Shown here one piece after another: positions 1 to 5,948 of a stretch of 11,264 bases of DNA; within the stretch, counting starts at the first letter, position 1, and every line of letters begins with the position of its first letter. The stretch spans positions 1 to 11,264 of the forward strand of contig CAZCBJ010000119.1 of the NCBI GenBank assembly GCA_964496705.1, written 5' to 3'. This stretch comes from CAZCBJ01 sp964496705 (GTDB lineage: Bacteria; Chloroflexota; Anaerolineae; Anaerolineales; Anaerolineaceae). The notes beneath the pieces are model-generated. The model made no database searches. It saw only the letters and a list, made by a program, of their open reading frames with translations, and had not been told where the DNA came from. Made by a program: the position numbers and the translations under genes.

Positions 1-2278
1 TCTGCTGGGCGGCGCGCAGGGTGGCGGCGTCCACCACGTTGAACTGGATGTGGTGCCCGTCCAGCTTGAAATAGCCGCGCACCAACTGGACGAGTTTGTC
101 CAGCCCCTCGTCGTTGGCTAAAACCTGGGGCGTGAATTTCTGGTTGAGCAGCGTGCCGCCGGTGCGAGCATGATCCATCTTGCCCAGGCTCTTGATCACC
201 GCCGTCGGTCCGCAGCGGTCAGCCCCCTGCACCGGTGAAACACCCTCCGAAAGCGGCTTACCTCCCAGACGCCCGTCCGGCGTGGCGCCGGTCACCGAAC
301 CAAAATAGACATGGCAGGTGGTGGGCAGCAAATTGATGTGATACTGGCCGCCTCGGGTGTTGGGGCGCCCGTCAACAGCGTTGAAGTAGGCCTCAAAGAT
401 GCGCACCATCTGCGCGTCAGCGGCGTCATCATCGTTGCCGAAGCGCGGCGTGCGGTAAAGCAGCGTCTGGCGTAGCGCTTCGTGCCCGGCAAAGTCAGCC
501 GCCAGCGCCGCCAGGAAATCGTCCATGCTGAGGCTGCGCTGCTCGAAGACGTGCTCGCGCAGCGCGGTGAATGCGTCGGTCAGCGTGCCAACGCCCACGC
601 CCTGAATATAGGATGTATTGTAGCGCGCCCCGCCGTCGTGGTAATCCTTGCCGCGCGATATGCAATCGTCGATCAGCAGCGAGAGGAACGGCGCGGGCAT
701 GTGCGCGGCGTAGAGCCGCTCGATCACCTGGTTGCCGCGGATTTTGATGTCAATGAAATGGCGCATCTGGCGCTCGAAGGCGCCGAACACCTCGTCGAAG
801 CTGGCAAAGCCGCGTGGGTCGCCGCTCTGCAATCCGATCTGCTGACCGCTGCGTGGATCCACGCCGTTGTGCAAGGTGATCTCCAGCACCTTGGGCAGGT
901 TGAAGTAGCCGGTCAGGTTATAGTTTTCCTTACCGAAGACGCCCACCTCCACGCAGCCGCTGGAGCCGCCCAGGCGCGCATCTTCCAGCGTCTTGCCCAT
1001 GCGCAGCAGCTCCTGCACGATCAGGTCAGCATTGAAGATGGAGGGCTGACCGAAGCCGGTGCGGATGATGCGCGCGGCGCGCTGGATCAGCCGGTCGGGG
1101 TTCTTGCGGCTGACCTGGATCGAGGCGCTGGGCTGCAGCAACCGCATTTCCTCCACCACGTCCAGCAGCAGGTAGGTCAATTCGCTGACCGCGTCGCTGC
1201 CGTCGGGCAGGATGCCGCCCAGGTTGATCTGGGCAAAATCGGTGTAGGTGCCCGATTCGGCGGCGGTCACCCCCACCTTGGGTGGGGCGGGCTGGTTGTT
1301 GAACTTGATCCAGAAGCACTGCAGCAGCTCCTCGGCGGAATCGCGGGTCAGGGTGCCTTCCTCCAGTCCGCGCCGGTAGAACGGCGCCAGGTGGTGGTCG
1401 AGATGCCCCGGGCAAAAGGAATCCCAGGTGTTGAGCTCGCTCGTCACCCCCAGGTGGACGAACCAGTAGGTTTGCAGCGCCTCCCACAGGTCGCGCGGAG
1501 CCTGGGCCGGCACGCGCGCACACACCTGCGCGATGCGCTCCAGCTCAGTTTTGCGCTGCGGGTCGGGCTCTGATTGCGCCATTTGCTGCGCCAGCTCGGC
1601 GTGACGCTCGGCGAAGCGGATCAGCGCTCGCGCGCAGATGCGCATGGCGCGCAGCTCTTCCTGCCGGGCATACGCTGCGGGGTCGCGGTGGAAATCCAGG
1701 TTTAAAAGGCTGGCTTCGATCGCGGCGATGAAGTCCAGCATGCCCATGCGGTAGATTTTGTCGTCCATCACCGTGTGGCCGGGGGCGCGCTGTTCCATGA
1801 ACTCGGTGAAAATGCCTGCCTCATAGGCGGCGATCCATTCGGGGGTCATGGCGGCGAAGATGCGCTCGCGCATCGTGCGCCCTTGCCAGAAAGGGATGAT
1901 CTCATCCGCGTAGATACTGCGCGCGGCGGGGCTGACGCGGAATGGAATCTTGGGGCGCGCGTCGAGGATGTCCAGGTCTTGCAGGCTGTGGCAGCACAAC
2001 TCGGGGTAGGTGGGCGTGGCTTTGGGCGCGGGGCCTTTCTCACCCACGATCAACTCGCCGGGCAGGATGCAGATGGATTTATGCTCCATCAGGTATTCAA
2101 AAGAGAAGGCGCGCTGCAGCGGCTCGGAGAGCAGCGCCAGGCTGACCGCCGCTCCCTCACACATTACCACCGTCTGGCGATGGAAAGCGGTCATCAGCTC
2201 CGCGCGCTCGGTGGAGATGCTGGGAACCGCGTCCAAACTTTGTTGGCGCAGCCGCGCCACCCGTTCGCTCATGCTCAT
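1..2278 (-). CDS. hypD: Glycyl radical enzyme, trans-4-hydroxy-L-proline dehydratase type (C-terminus beyond window)
   Basis: This cytosolic glycyl radical enzyme (GRE) should dehydrate trans-4-hydroxy-L-proline to (S)-1-pyrroline-5-carboxylate. The visible 759 residues have a PFL-like domain followed by the thiyl loop GSSGCVEVG, with Cys442 and general base Glu444, so this is a dehydratase-type GRE and not pyruvate formate-lyase (which has Cys-Cys). Positions I recall from Clostridioides difficile HypD (F152, H160, D278, S334, D339, F340, C434, E436, Y450, T645) all recur here at +8: F160, H168, D286, S342, D347, F348, C442, E444, Y458 and T653. That makes HypD far likelier than a choline lyase or glycerol dehydratase. 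The C-terminal glycine loop (RVxGY-type) should begin about 10-15 residues past base 1. The start at 2278 has AGGTG five bases upstream and an in-frame stop before it; ATG 2272 is an alternative. A radical-SAM activase is needed and must lie outside the window. Confidence 0.9.
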   Translation of the reverse strand, partial: MSMSERVARLRQQSLDAVPSISTERAELMTAFHRQTVVMCEGAAVSLALLSEPLQRAFSFEYLMEHKSICILPGELIVGEKGPAPKATPTYPELCCHSLQDLDILDARPKIPFRVSPAARSIYADEIIPFWQGRTMRERIFAAMTPEWIAAYEAGIFTEFMEQRAPGHTVMDDKIYRMGMLDFIAAIEASLLNLDFHRDPAAYARQEELRAMRICARALIRFAERHAELAQQMAQSEPDPQRKTELERIAQVCARVPAQAPRDLWEALQTYWFVHLGVTSELNTWDSFCPGHLDHHLAPFYRRGLEEGTLTRDSAEELLQCFWIKFNNQPAPPKVGVTAAESGTYTDFAQINLGGILPDGSDAVSELTYLLLDVVEEMRLLQPSASIQVSRKNPDRLIQRAARIIRTGFGQPSIFNADLIVQELLRMGKTLEDARLGGSSGCVEVGVFGKENYNLTGYFNLPKVLEITLHNGVDPRSGQQIGLQSGDPRGFASFDEVFGAFERQMRHFIDIKIRGNQVIERLYAAHMPAPFLSLLIDDCISRGKDYHDGGARYNTSYIQGVGVGTLTDAFTALREHVFEQRSLSMDDFLAALAADFAGHEALRQTLLYRTPRFGNDDDAADAQMVRIFEAYFNAVDGRPNTRGGQYHINLLPTTCHVYFGSVTGATPDGRLGGKPLSEGVSPVQGADRCGPTAVIKSLGKMDHARTGGTLLNQKFTPQVLANDEGLDKLVQLVRGYFKLDGHHIQFNVVDAATLRAAQQ

Positions 2279-2283
2279 GCTTG

Positions 2284-2288
2284 CACCT
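2284..2288 (-). promoter_or_regulatory. Ribosome binding site of the HypD-type gene
   Basis: AGGTG on the minus strand lies five bases before ATG 2278 and eleven before the in-frame ATG 2272. The spacing favours 2278 as the start. Confidence 0.6.
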
Positions 2289-2310
2289 GTAAGAAAGTAT
2301 CTTCAGCCCT

Positions 2311-2337
2311 ATTGTATCAAGGATTGATGGGAGTCAA
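2311..2337 (-). promoter_or_regulatory. Putative sigma70-type promoter for the HypD-type gene
   Basis: On the minus strand TTGACT (2332-2337) is followed, after a short 15-base spacer, by TACAAT (2311-2316). The -10 box is preceded by TG at the extended -10 position (TGATACAAT), which can offset the poor spacing. The TG overlaps the TGA stop of the upstream ORF. A start near 2304 would give a leader of about 26 bases, so the gene can be expressed apart from the genes upstream. This rests on the sequence match only. Confidence 0.45.
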
Positions 2338-2625
2338 CCTTCCAAACGAGCGCAGGGCGGTCAGCGCTTCGAGGGTGAGGACTCCGCACCACTCCTGGCG
2401 CGCGACAGCCCAGTCTTCGGGGTAGCGCCCGCTCCAATCCCAGACTGGTTCCCAGCAGCCCGCGGGAGATAGGCTGTCGATCAGGTGACCTAAGTTTAGC
2501 TGTAGGACGTCGGCGATCAGGTCGGCGCCGGGCGCATCCGGGCGGGTCACCACCTTGAGCGGCTGGGCGCGGGTCTGGATGAAATCCCGCGCGCGTTGAA
2601 AAGCGGTGCGGCTGAAGTGTTTCAT
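2317..2625 (-). pseudogene. Short ORF, probably an internally deleted alpha/alpha-toroid (prenyltransferase-like) protein
   Basis: The ORF encodes 102 residues from an ATG with a good Shine-Dalgarno sequence (TTGGAG, four bases before ATG). The N-terminus (FQRARDFIQTRAQPL) resembles the opening of bacterial proteins of about 280-320 residues with terpenoid-cyclase/prenyltransferase-like toroid repeats. The C-terminal half (W/P-rich, with WDWSGRYPEDWAVAR and a final LTLEALTALRSFGRL) resembles their last repeat. The central repeats are missing, so I infer an in-frame internal deletion. The frame is still open and the start signal intact, so a short product could be made. The resemblance is from memory of the family and was not searched; a genuine small protein remains possible. 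It lies between the membrane-protein gene and the HypD-type gene, on the same strand. Confidence 0.45.
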
Positions 2626-2644
2626 GTCGCTCCAAGGATTGATA

Positions 2645-2665
2645 ACCGCCGCGGCAGGCGGCGGT
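2645..2665 (-). terminator. GC-rich hairpin downstream of the flavodoxin/membrane operon
   Basis: A perfect 8-bp inverted repeat, ACCGCCGC (2645-2652) and GCGGCGGT (2658-2665), encloses a 5-base loop. It lies 32 bases past the stop of the membrane-protein gene and 19 bases before the next start codon. No U-tract follows on the minus strand, so it may attenuate or protect the transcript and is not a textbook terminator. Confidence 0.4.
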
Positions 2666-2697
2666 CGGGTTGGCAAGTCCCGCTGGAGAAGGAGCGG

Positions 2698-3084
2698 TTA
2701 CTCTGGGTTGGCAGGTGGAGTGGGTTTCGGCGCGCTGAACAGGGTGACGGTCTCATCATGCACCAGCGCCCACAACGTGTAAATGGCCACTGCGGTGCCG
2801 ATCGGAGCCATGAACAGTTCCAGCACGGCGACAATCATCACCAGGTAGCGCGCCCAGTTCTTGTAGCGCAGCAGGCCGATCCCACCGATCAACCCCGGCA
2901 GTCCAAGCGCGCCCATGAACAGTGCGATGAGCACACCGGTGGTGATGATAATGCCGGCGGAGCTGCGGTCGCTGGTCAAGAATGCGGATAGGATCATGAT
3001 CAACAAGACGAAAACAGCCATCAACAGCAAGAGGGCATTCACGGCGATGTGGTAGATGCCGATGATGGTGATATGTTTTTTCAT
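2698..3084 (-). CDS. Small integral membrane protein of unknown function
   Basis: The protein has 128 residues, mostly hydrophobic. Likely membrane segments are at about residues 13-36, 44-71 and 79-105. A conserved-looking loop, GLLRYKNWARYL, lies between the second and third, and the tail (about 115-128) is Pro-rich and polar. The positive N-terminus (MKKH) and the loop positives (RYKNWAR) suggest both lie on the cytoplasmic side. It resembles widespread uncharacterised small membrane proteins of archaea and bacteria with a GIGLL+...WAR motif, for which I know no function. The start at 3084 is set by AAGGAG seven bases upstream, a site that overlaps the stop codon of the flavodoxin gene; longer in-frame extension into that gene is not credible. 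The two genes are 10 bases apart, so they are co-transcribed and probably translationally coupled. Confidence 0.8.
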   Translation of the reverse strand: MKKHITIIGIYHIAVNALLLLMAVFVLLIMILSAFLTSDRSSAGIIITTGVLIALFMGALGLPGLIGGIGLLRYKNWARYLVMIVAVLELFMAPIGTAVAIYTLWALVHDETVTLFSAPKPTPPANPE

Positions 3085-3094
3085 GGGGTACTCC

Positions 3095-3592
3095 TTATTT
3101 TTGCACCGGCAGCTCTTTGGCCCAGTTTTCGATGGCTTCCCAGTTGCGGAAATCACCGATCGGGGATTTAAGGGCTTTGATGATAAAACGCTCTACAAAA
3201 TTCAGGCGGTTGGGATCCATCTTGCCGGCAAACAGTCCCAGGCTGGCGGGCTCGAGGATCTGCCGGATGGGGGCCATATAGCCTTCGACCACTTGGCGAT
3301 TTTCGGGGGTGTCATCACTGAGAGTCAGGCAAACAGTGAAGAAGGAGGTGGGTTTCTGAGCGAGGACAGGCTGATTTTTCTTGAGGAAATTGAGCGCTTC
3401 AGGCAGCCAATGCGCGGCACGGATGGCGCTGCCCAGCACAATCTGGTCGTAGTTTTCCAAGGTGGCGACCTTGCCCACCGGTAGCAGGTCCACCTGCGCG
3501 CCGCGCTGGGTGAGGGATTGGGCGATGGCTTTGCCCACCTCAGCGGTGGAACCAGCCTTGCTGGCGTAGGTGACAAGAATTTTATTGCTCAT
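3095..3592 (-). CDS. HemG-like flavodoxin domain protein (Flavodoxin_5 type)
   Basis: This 165-residue FMN-binding protein is of the flavodoxin fold. The phosphate-binding loop is TYASKAGST (residues 8-16), after the first beta strand. The rest follows the order of the HemG/Flavodoxin_5 family: an LGSAIRAAHW stretch near residue 55, SFFTVCLTLS, then GLFAGKM, and a C-terminal helix with a W-E pair. E. coli HemG is a menaquinone-dependent protoporphyrinogen oxidase of about 180 residues; this protein lacks part of the insertion before the last helix and has no haem genes nearby. I therefore call a generic redox flavodoxin and not a proven HemG. The start at 3592 has AGGAG eight bases upstream; the frame extends to a TTG at 3670 without a binding site. 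It heads a two-gene operon with the small membrane protein, which might anchor or partner it. Confidence 0.85.
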   Translation of the reverse strand: MSNKILVTYASKAGSTAEVGKAIAQSLTQRGAQVDLLPVGKVATLENYDQIVLGSAIRAAHWLPEALNFLKKNQPVLAQKPTSFFTVCLTLSDDTPENRQVVEGYMAPIRQILEPASLGLFAGKMDPNRLNFVERFIIKALKSPIGDFRNWEAIENWAKELPVQK

Positions 3593-3687
3593 CTTCGGTT
3601 CTCCTGATCTGGGCTGGTGGAGGTTCACTGGGAGGCGCTGATGGGGCTTGAACTCATTTTTAACGCGCAACCCAATCTTCAGATTTT

Positions 3688-3716
3688 ATTATAGTACGTT
3701 TTGGGTGGTTTTAACC
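3688..3716 (-). promoter_or_regulatory. Promoter of the flavodoxin/membrane protein operon
   Basis: The minus strand has a perfect TATAAT (3688-3693). The -35 region is weak (TGGTTA with 18-base spacing) and lies inside the dyad TGGTT-AA-AACCA (3706-3717), which might be an operator. The predicted start near 3681 gives a leader of about 90 bases. The promoter sits directly behind the stop of the DUF89 gene, so the operon need not depend on read-through. Confidence 0.55.
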
Positions 3717-3729
3717 AGTCAGGCTGGGG

Positions 3730-4965
3730 TCACGCTTCGTGGAAAATCACCGTGCCCCAGCGACCGTTGATGCGCCAGTGCGGGTCGAGGCGGTCCAATT
3801 CGGCGGCGCGCATGGCGGGCAGACCGACGGTGACGTCCGATTTGCACACCCGCAGCAGCAGCAGGGGTAGGTTGAGATAGCCGAAGACTGTGGTGGGGGA
3901 GGAGTCGGGCGGCCAGTGCAGGTCTCCGGCGAAACGGCGGAAGTTGGCGTCACCTTTGCTGATCAACAGGCTGCTGCGGCGCAGGTCCTGATACAGCTCG
4001 TCGTGCATCTGCCAGGCGAAGCGGGGCGAGGTCCAGTAGAAGTGGTCGCGCAGCACCAGGTCGCGGTCAGCGAGGCGGGTTTTGAGGCGCAAACCGAGCT
4101 GCTGCTGGCAGGGCAGCGGGCTGGCGGTCAACTCGCCCACCAGGCTGAGCACATCCAGGATGGTGGCGTCGGAGATGAAGGTGGGATGCGATTTGCAGTG
4201 GAAGTCCACCCGCCGCGCCAGGCCCGCGGCGAGCAGGTATTCGGCCAGGAACAAGTCGGTGAGCAACTCCATGCCGGTGTTGTCCAGAACCACATCCACG
4301 CGCTGGCGGCGCAGCCGGCTGGTAAAAGCGGCAGCGGCCTGAGAATCATCACACAGCATGCCGGCTTCCTGGGCGCGTCCGTCGGGATGGTCAGCGCGCA
4401 TGGCGCGCCCCTTGGGCCACATGCTCAGGTCGGCGCGGTTGCCGCCCAGCGCCAGGTGAAAGAGATGCGCCAGGCGAGCCTCGACAACCTCCGGCGCGGG
4501 AGCAGGATCATCCAGCCAGGCGCTGAACTGCTGGCAGGCGGCGGACATCCCTGCCGGGTCTTCCTGCAGGGCAAGCCGCTTCTGGTGGGCGAAGGGATCG
4601 CGCCCGAGGCCGCTGCCCGGTTGAAAGTAGCCGCTGAGAGCCAGGATGCGGCGGTAAAAGTAGGTTTCGGCGAAGAACCAGGACACTTCGCTCCAGCTAT
4701 CGTTCAGGTGGGGCGTCACGTACTCCAACCAGGCGGCCTCATCTGGCGCGCCGGGGTCACGGATGGGCGTGATGAGATGATCGGGAAACTCGGCGGCCAG
4801 CGCTTCAAACCCGGCGGCGATTTCAGCGGAGAATAGGTTGTCCTTGCAGGTGTGCCGGGCGATGTCAGGCAGGCGTATGCGAACAGTGTACTGGGCGAAA
4901 GTGCCGTCCTGGCAGCCGCGCAGCGACTGAGGCAAATTGTGGCGTGGGATGGGGGTGGCTTTCAT
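3730..4965 (-). CDS. DUF89 / ARMT1-like metal-dependent phosphatase (subfamily III)
   Basis: This 411-residue cytosolic protein is of the DUF89 family, whose members are Mn/Ni/Co-dependent phosphatases that remove harmful phosphometabolites. The subfamily III signs are clear: an N-terminal helical domain; the core motif VVLDNTGMELLTDL with metal ligands Asp228 and Asn229 and conserved Glu233; HCKSHPTFISD (Lys258); LLISKGDANFRRF with metal ligand Asp339 and Asn341; and VCKSDVTVGL with Lys375 and Asp377. Yeast and human members (ARMT1) of about 440-470 residues hydrolyse sugar phosphates such as fructose-1-phosphate, so a damage-control or sugar-phosphate phosphatase role is likely here; the substrate is not readable from sequence. 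The carboxyl methyltransferase activity claimed for human ARMT1 is not implied. A GGAG lies eleven bases before the ATG, a loose spacing. The gene is divergent from the CBS-ACT gene and alone on its transcript. Confidence 0.85.
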   Translation of the reverse strand: MKATPIPRHNLPQSLRGCQDGTFAQYTVRIRLPDIARHTCKDNLFSAEIAAGFEALAAEFPDHLITPIRDPGAPDEAAWLEYVTPHLNDSWSEVSWFFAETYFYRRILALSGYFQPGSGLGRDPFAHQKRLALQEDPAGMSAACQQFSAWLDDPAPAPEVVEARLAHLFHLALGGNRADLSMWPKGRAMRADHPDGRAQEAGMLCDDSQAAAAFTSRLRRQRVDVVLDNTGMELLTDLFLAEYLLAAGLARRVDFHCKSHPTFISDATILDVLSLVGELTASPLPCQQQLGLRLKTRLADRDLVLRDHFYWTSPRFAWQMHDELYQDLRRSSLLISKGDANFRRFAGDLHWPPDSSPTTVFGYLNLPLLLLRVCKSDVTVGLPAMRAAELDRLDPHWRINGRWGTVIFHEA

Positions 4966-5004
4966 CCGGTTGGGCGCTCCATGAGGCGGGATATCAACGG
5001 AGTG

Positions 5005-5013
5005 ATTCTACCA
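5005..5013 (-). promoter_or_regulatory. Extended -10 promoter candidate for the DUF89 gene
   Basis: The minus strand reads TGGTAGAAT, an extended -10 pattern (TG, one base, TAGAAT). No convincing -35 lies 16-18 bases upstream. A start near 4998 would give a leader of about 33 bases. It lies next to the -35 box of the opposite promoter, so the two promoters could compete. Confidence 0.35.
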
Positions 5014-5016
5014 AAA

Positions 5017-5046
5017 TTGGCAATTCAACGACTGGACGCGTATAAT
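5017..5046 (+). promoter_or_regulatory. Near-consensus sigma70 promoter of the CBS-ACT gene
   Basis: TTGGCA (5017-5022), an 18-base spacer and TATAAT (5041-5046) form the clearest promoter in the window. Transcription should begin near 5052-5054. That places the in-frame ATG at 5048 upstream of the transcript and supports the start at 5087. A short dyad, ATGAT-GGAA-ATCAT (5048-5061), spans the predicted start site and could be an operator. Confidence 0.7.
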
Positions 5047-5073
5047 AATGATGGAAATCATCATATTCAAAAT

Positions 5074-5078
5074 GGAGG
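5074..5078 (+). promoter_or_regulatory. Shine-Dalgarno deciding the CBS-ACT start
   Basis: GGAGG lies eight bases before ATG 5087. The alternative ATGs at 5048, 5051 and 5072 have no such site in front of them. Confidence 0.75.
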
Positions 5079-5086
5079 ATGATCTA

Positions 5087-5743
5087 ATGCTGGTAAAAGA
5101 ACGCATGAAACGACCTGTATTGACCATCACAGCGGATGTGCCTGCGCAAGATGCGCTGATGCGCATGCGCAAGGATAACGTGCGGCGTTATCCGGTGGTG
5201 GACAAGCGTGGCAAGATGATCGGGATTGTCACCGATACGGATCTGATCAATGCCTCGCCCTCCGAGGCCACCACGCTGAGCGCGTGGGAGGTCAACTACC
5301 TGCTCTCCAAGATCACCGTGGAGCGGGTGATGACCAGCCCGGTGGTCAGCGTGGACGAAGATGCGCCCATCGAAGAGGCGGCGCGCTTGATGGCAGATCG
5401 CAAGATTGGCGCGCTGCCGGTGCTTGGCCGCGGGCGGCTGGTGGGGATCATCACCGAAACCGACATCTTCCGCATCTTCCTGGAAATGTTTGGGGCGCGG
5501 GATGCGGGTGTGCGCGTGACGGTGGAGGTGTTGGATTCGCCGGGAAAACTTTACGAGCTGGTCGGTGCGATCCACAACCTGGGCGGCAACCTGATCGGCA
5601 TGGGCATAGCGATGGGCTCCAGCAGCGAATCGCGCTCGGTGACGATCAAGGTGACCAATGTGGAACTGGACGCGTTGAAGAAAGCCCTGATGCCGCTGAT
5701 TGACCGGTTGGTGGATATCCGCGAGGAACACCCCGCCGCCTGA
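5087..5743 (+). CDS. CBS-pair and ACT domain protein (AcuB-like)
   Basis: This 218-residue cytosolic sensor protein has two CBS domains and a C-terminal ACT domain. CBS1 covers about residues 7-60 (ending GIVTDTDL) and CBS2 about 80-132 (GIITETDIF). The ACT domain covers about 141-208 and starts VRVTVEVLDSPGKLYELVGAI, with the Gly-rich turn LGGNLIGMGIA. In known proteins CBS pairs bind adenine nucleotides and ACT domains bind amino acids or other small ligands, so this is probably a stand-alone energy/metabolite sensor. AcuB-type annotations (acetoin use) share the architecture, but no acetoin genes are present, so I give no symbol. Promoter position and Shine-Dalgarno sequence both point to the start at 5087, not 5048. 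It appears monocistronic: the next gene is convergent. Confidence 0.88.
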   Translation: MLVKERMKRPVLTITADVPAQDALMRMRKDNVRRYPVVDKRGKMIGIVTDTDLINASPSEATTLSAWEVNYLLSKITVERVMTSPVVSVDEDAPIEEAARLMADRKIGALPVLGRGRLVGIITETDIFRIFLEMFGARDAGVRVTVEVLDSPGKLYELVGAIHNLGGNLIGMGIAMGSSSESRSVTIKVTNVELDALKKALMPLIDRLVDIREEHPAA

Positions 5744-5770
5744 GTACTGCATCAATTCAGTTGTGTAAAT

Positions 5771-5839
5771 AATCCCTCCGAGACCCATCAGTCGCCGCAG
5801 GGCGGCTCCTTCAGGGATTCACGCGGGGTGATTCCCTGA
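5771..5839. repeat. Overlapping inverted repeats between convergent genes (terminator or dispersed repeat element)
   Basis: In the 205 bases between the convergent CBS-ACT and lactate dehydrogenase genes I see no ORF worth calling, but strong structure. Hairpin A is TCAGGGATTCAC (5811-5822) and GTGATTCCCTGA (5828-5839), 12 bp with one mismatch and a 5-base loop. Hairpin B pairs AATCCCT (5771-5777) with AGGGATT (5813-5819) and encloses a small stem, GCCGC-AGG-GCGGC (5794-5806). A and B share AGGGATT and exclude each other. Neither strand has a proper U-tract, so a bidirectional terminator is possible but atypical. A repeated intergenic element is the other option. Further right, TCCC-TGC-GGGA (5892-5902) and GCGATCGC (5879-5886) add more dyads. 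Confidence 0.5.
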
Positions 5840-5948
5840 GCGGATTGGATCAGAGCTTCTCATGCGCAGCACCCCGAAGCGATCGCGAAGCATCCCTGCG
5901 GGAAGGGACTGTCCGCGCTTGGATTGCAAAACTTTGTTGACAGAATAC

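Noticed and set aside
482..1573. A long plus-strand open frame of 363 codons opposite the HypD-type gene
   Set aside because: The minus strand encodes a continuous, motif-complete glycyl radical enzyme here; the plus frame has low-complexity composition and no recognisable motif, as expected from GC-biased third positions.
1..2278. Pyruvate formate-lyase or choline/glycerol lyase
   Set aside because: There is a single Cys followed by Val-Glu instead of the Cys-Cys pair of PFL, and the pocket residues match HypD rather than CutC or glycerol dehydratase.
3916..4836. A plus-strand open frame of 306 codons opposite the DUF89 gene
   Set aside because: It mirrors the codon bias of the DUF89 gene, which has all its family motifs; the plus frame has none.
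5048..5086. ATG 5048 as the start of the CBS-ACT gene
   Set aside because: It lies directly behind the -10 box, upstream of the predicted transcript start, and has no ribosome site; GGAGG fits ATG 5087.
5879..5886. GCGATCGC as a cyanobacterial HIP1 repeat
   Set aside because: It is a single copy in the window and the gene content is not cyanobacterial; an 8-base palindrome of this composition can occur by chance in GC-rich DNA.
5937..5942. A perfect TTGACA on the plus strand near the end of the lactate dehydrogenase gene
   Set aside because: No -10 box lies 16-19 bases downstream; the nearest candidate (TAATAT at 5979) is 36 bases away, and no plus-strand gene follows.
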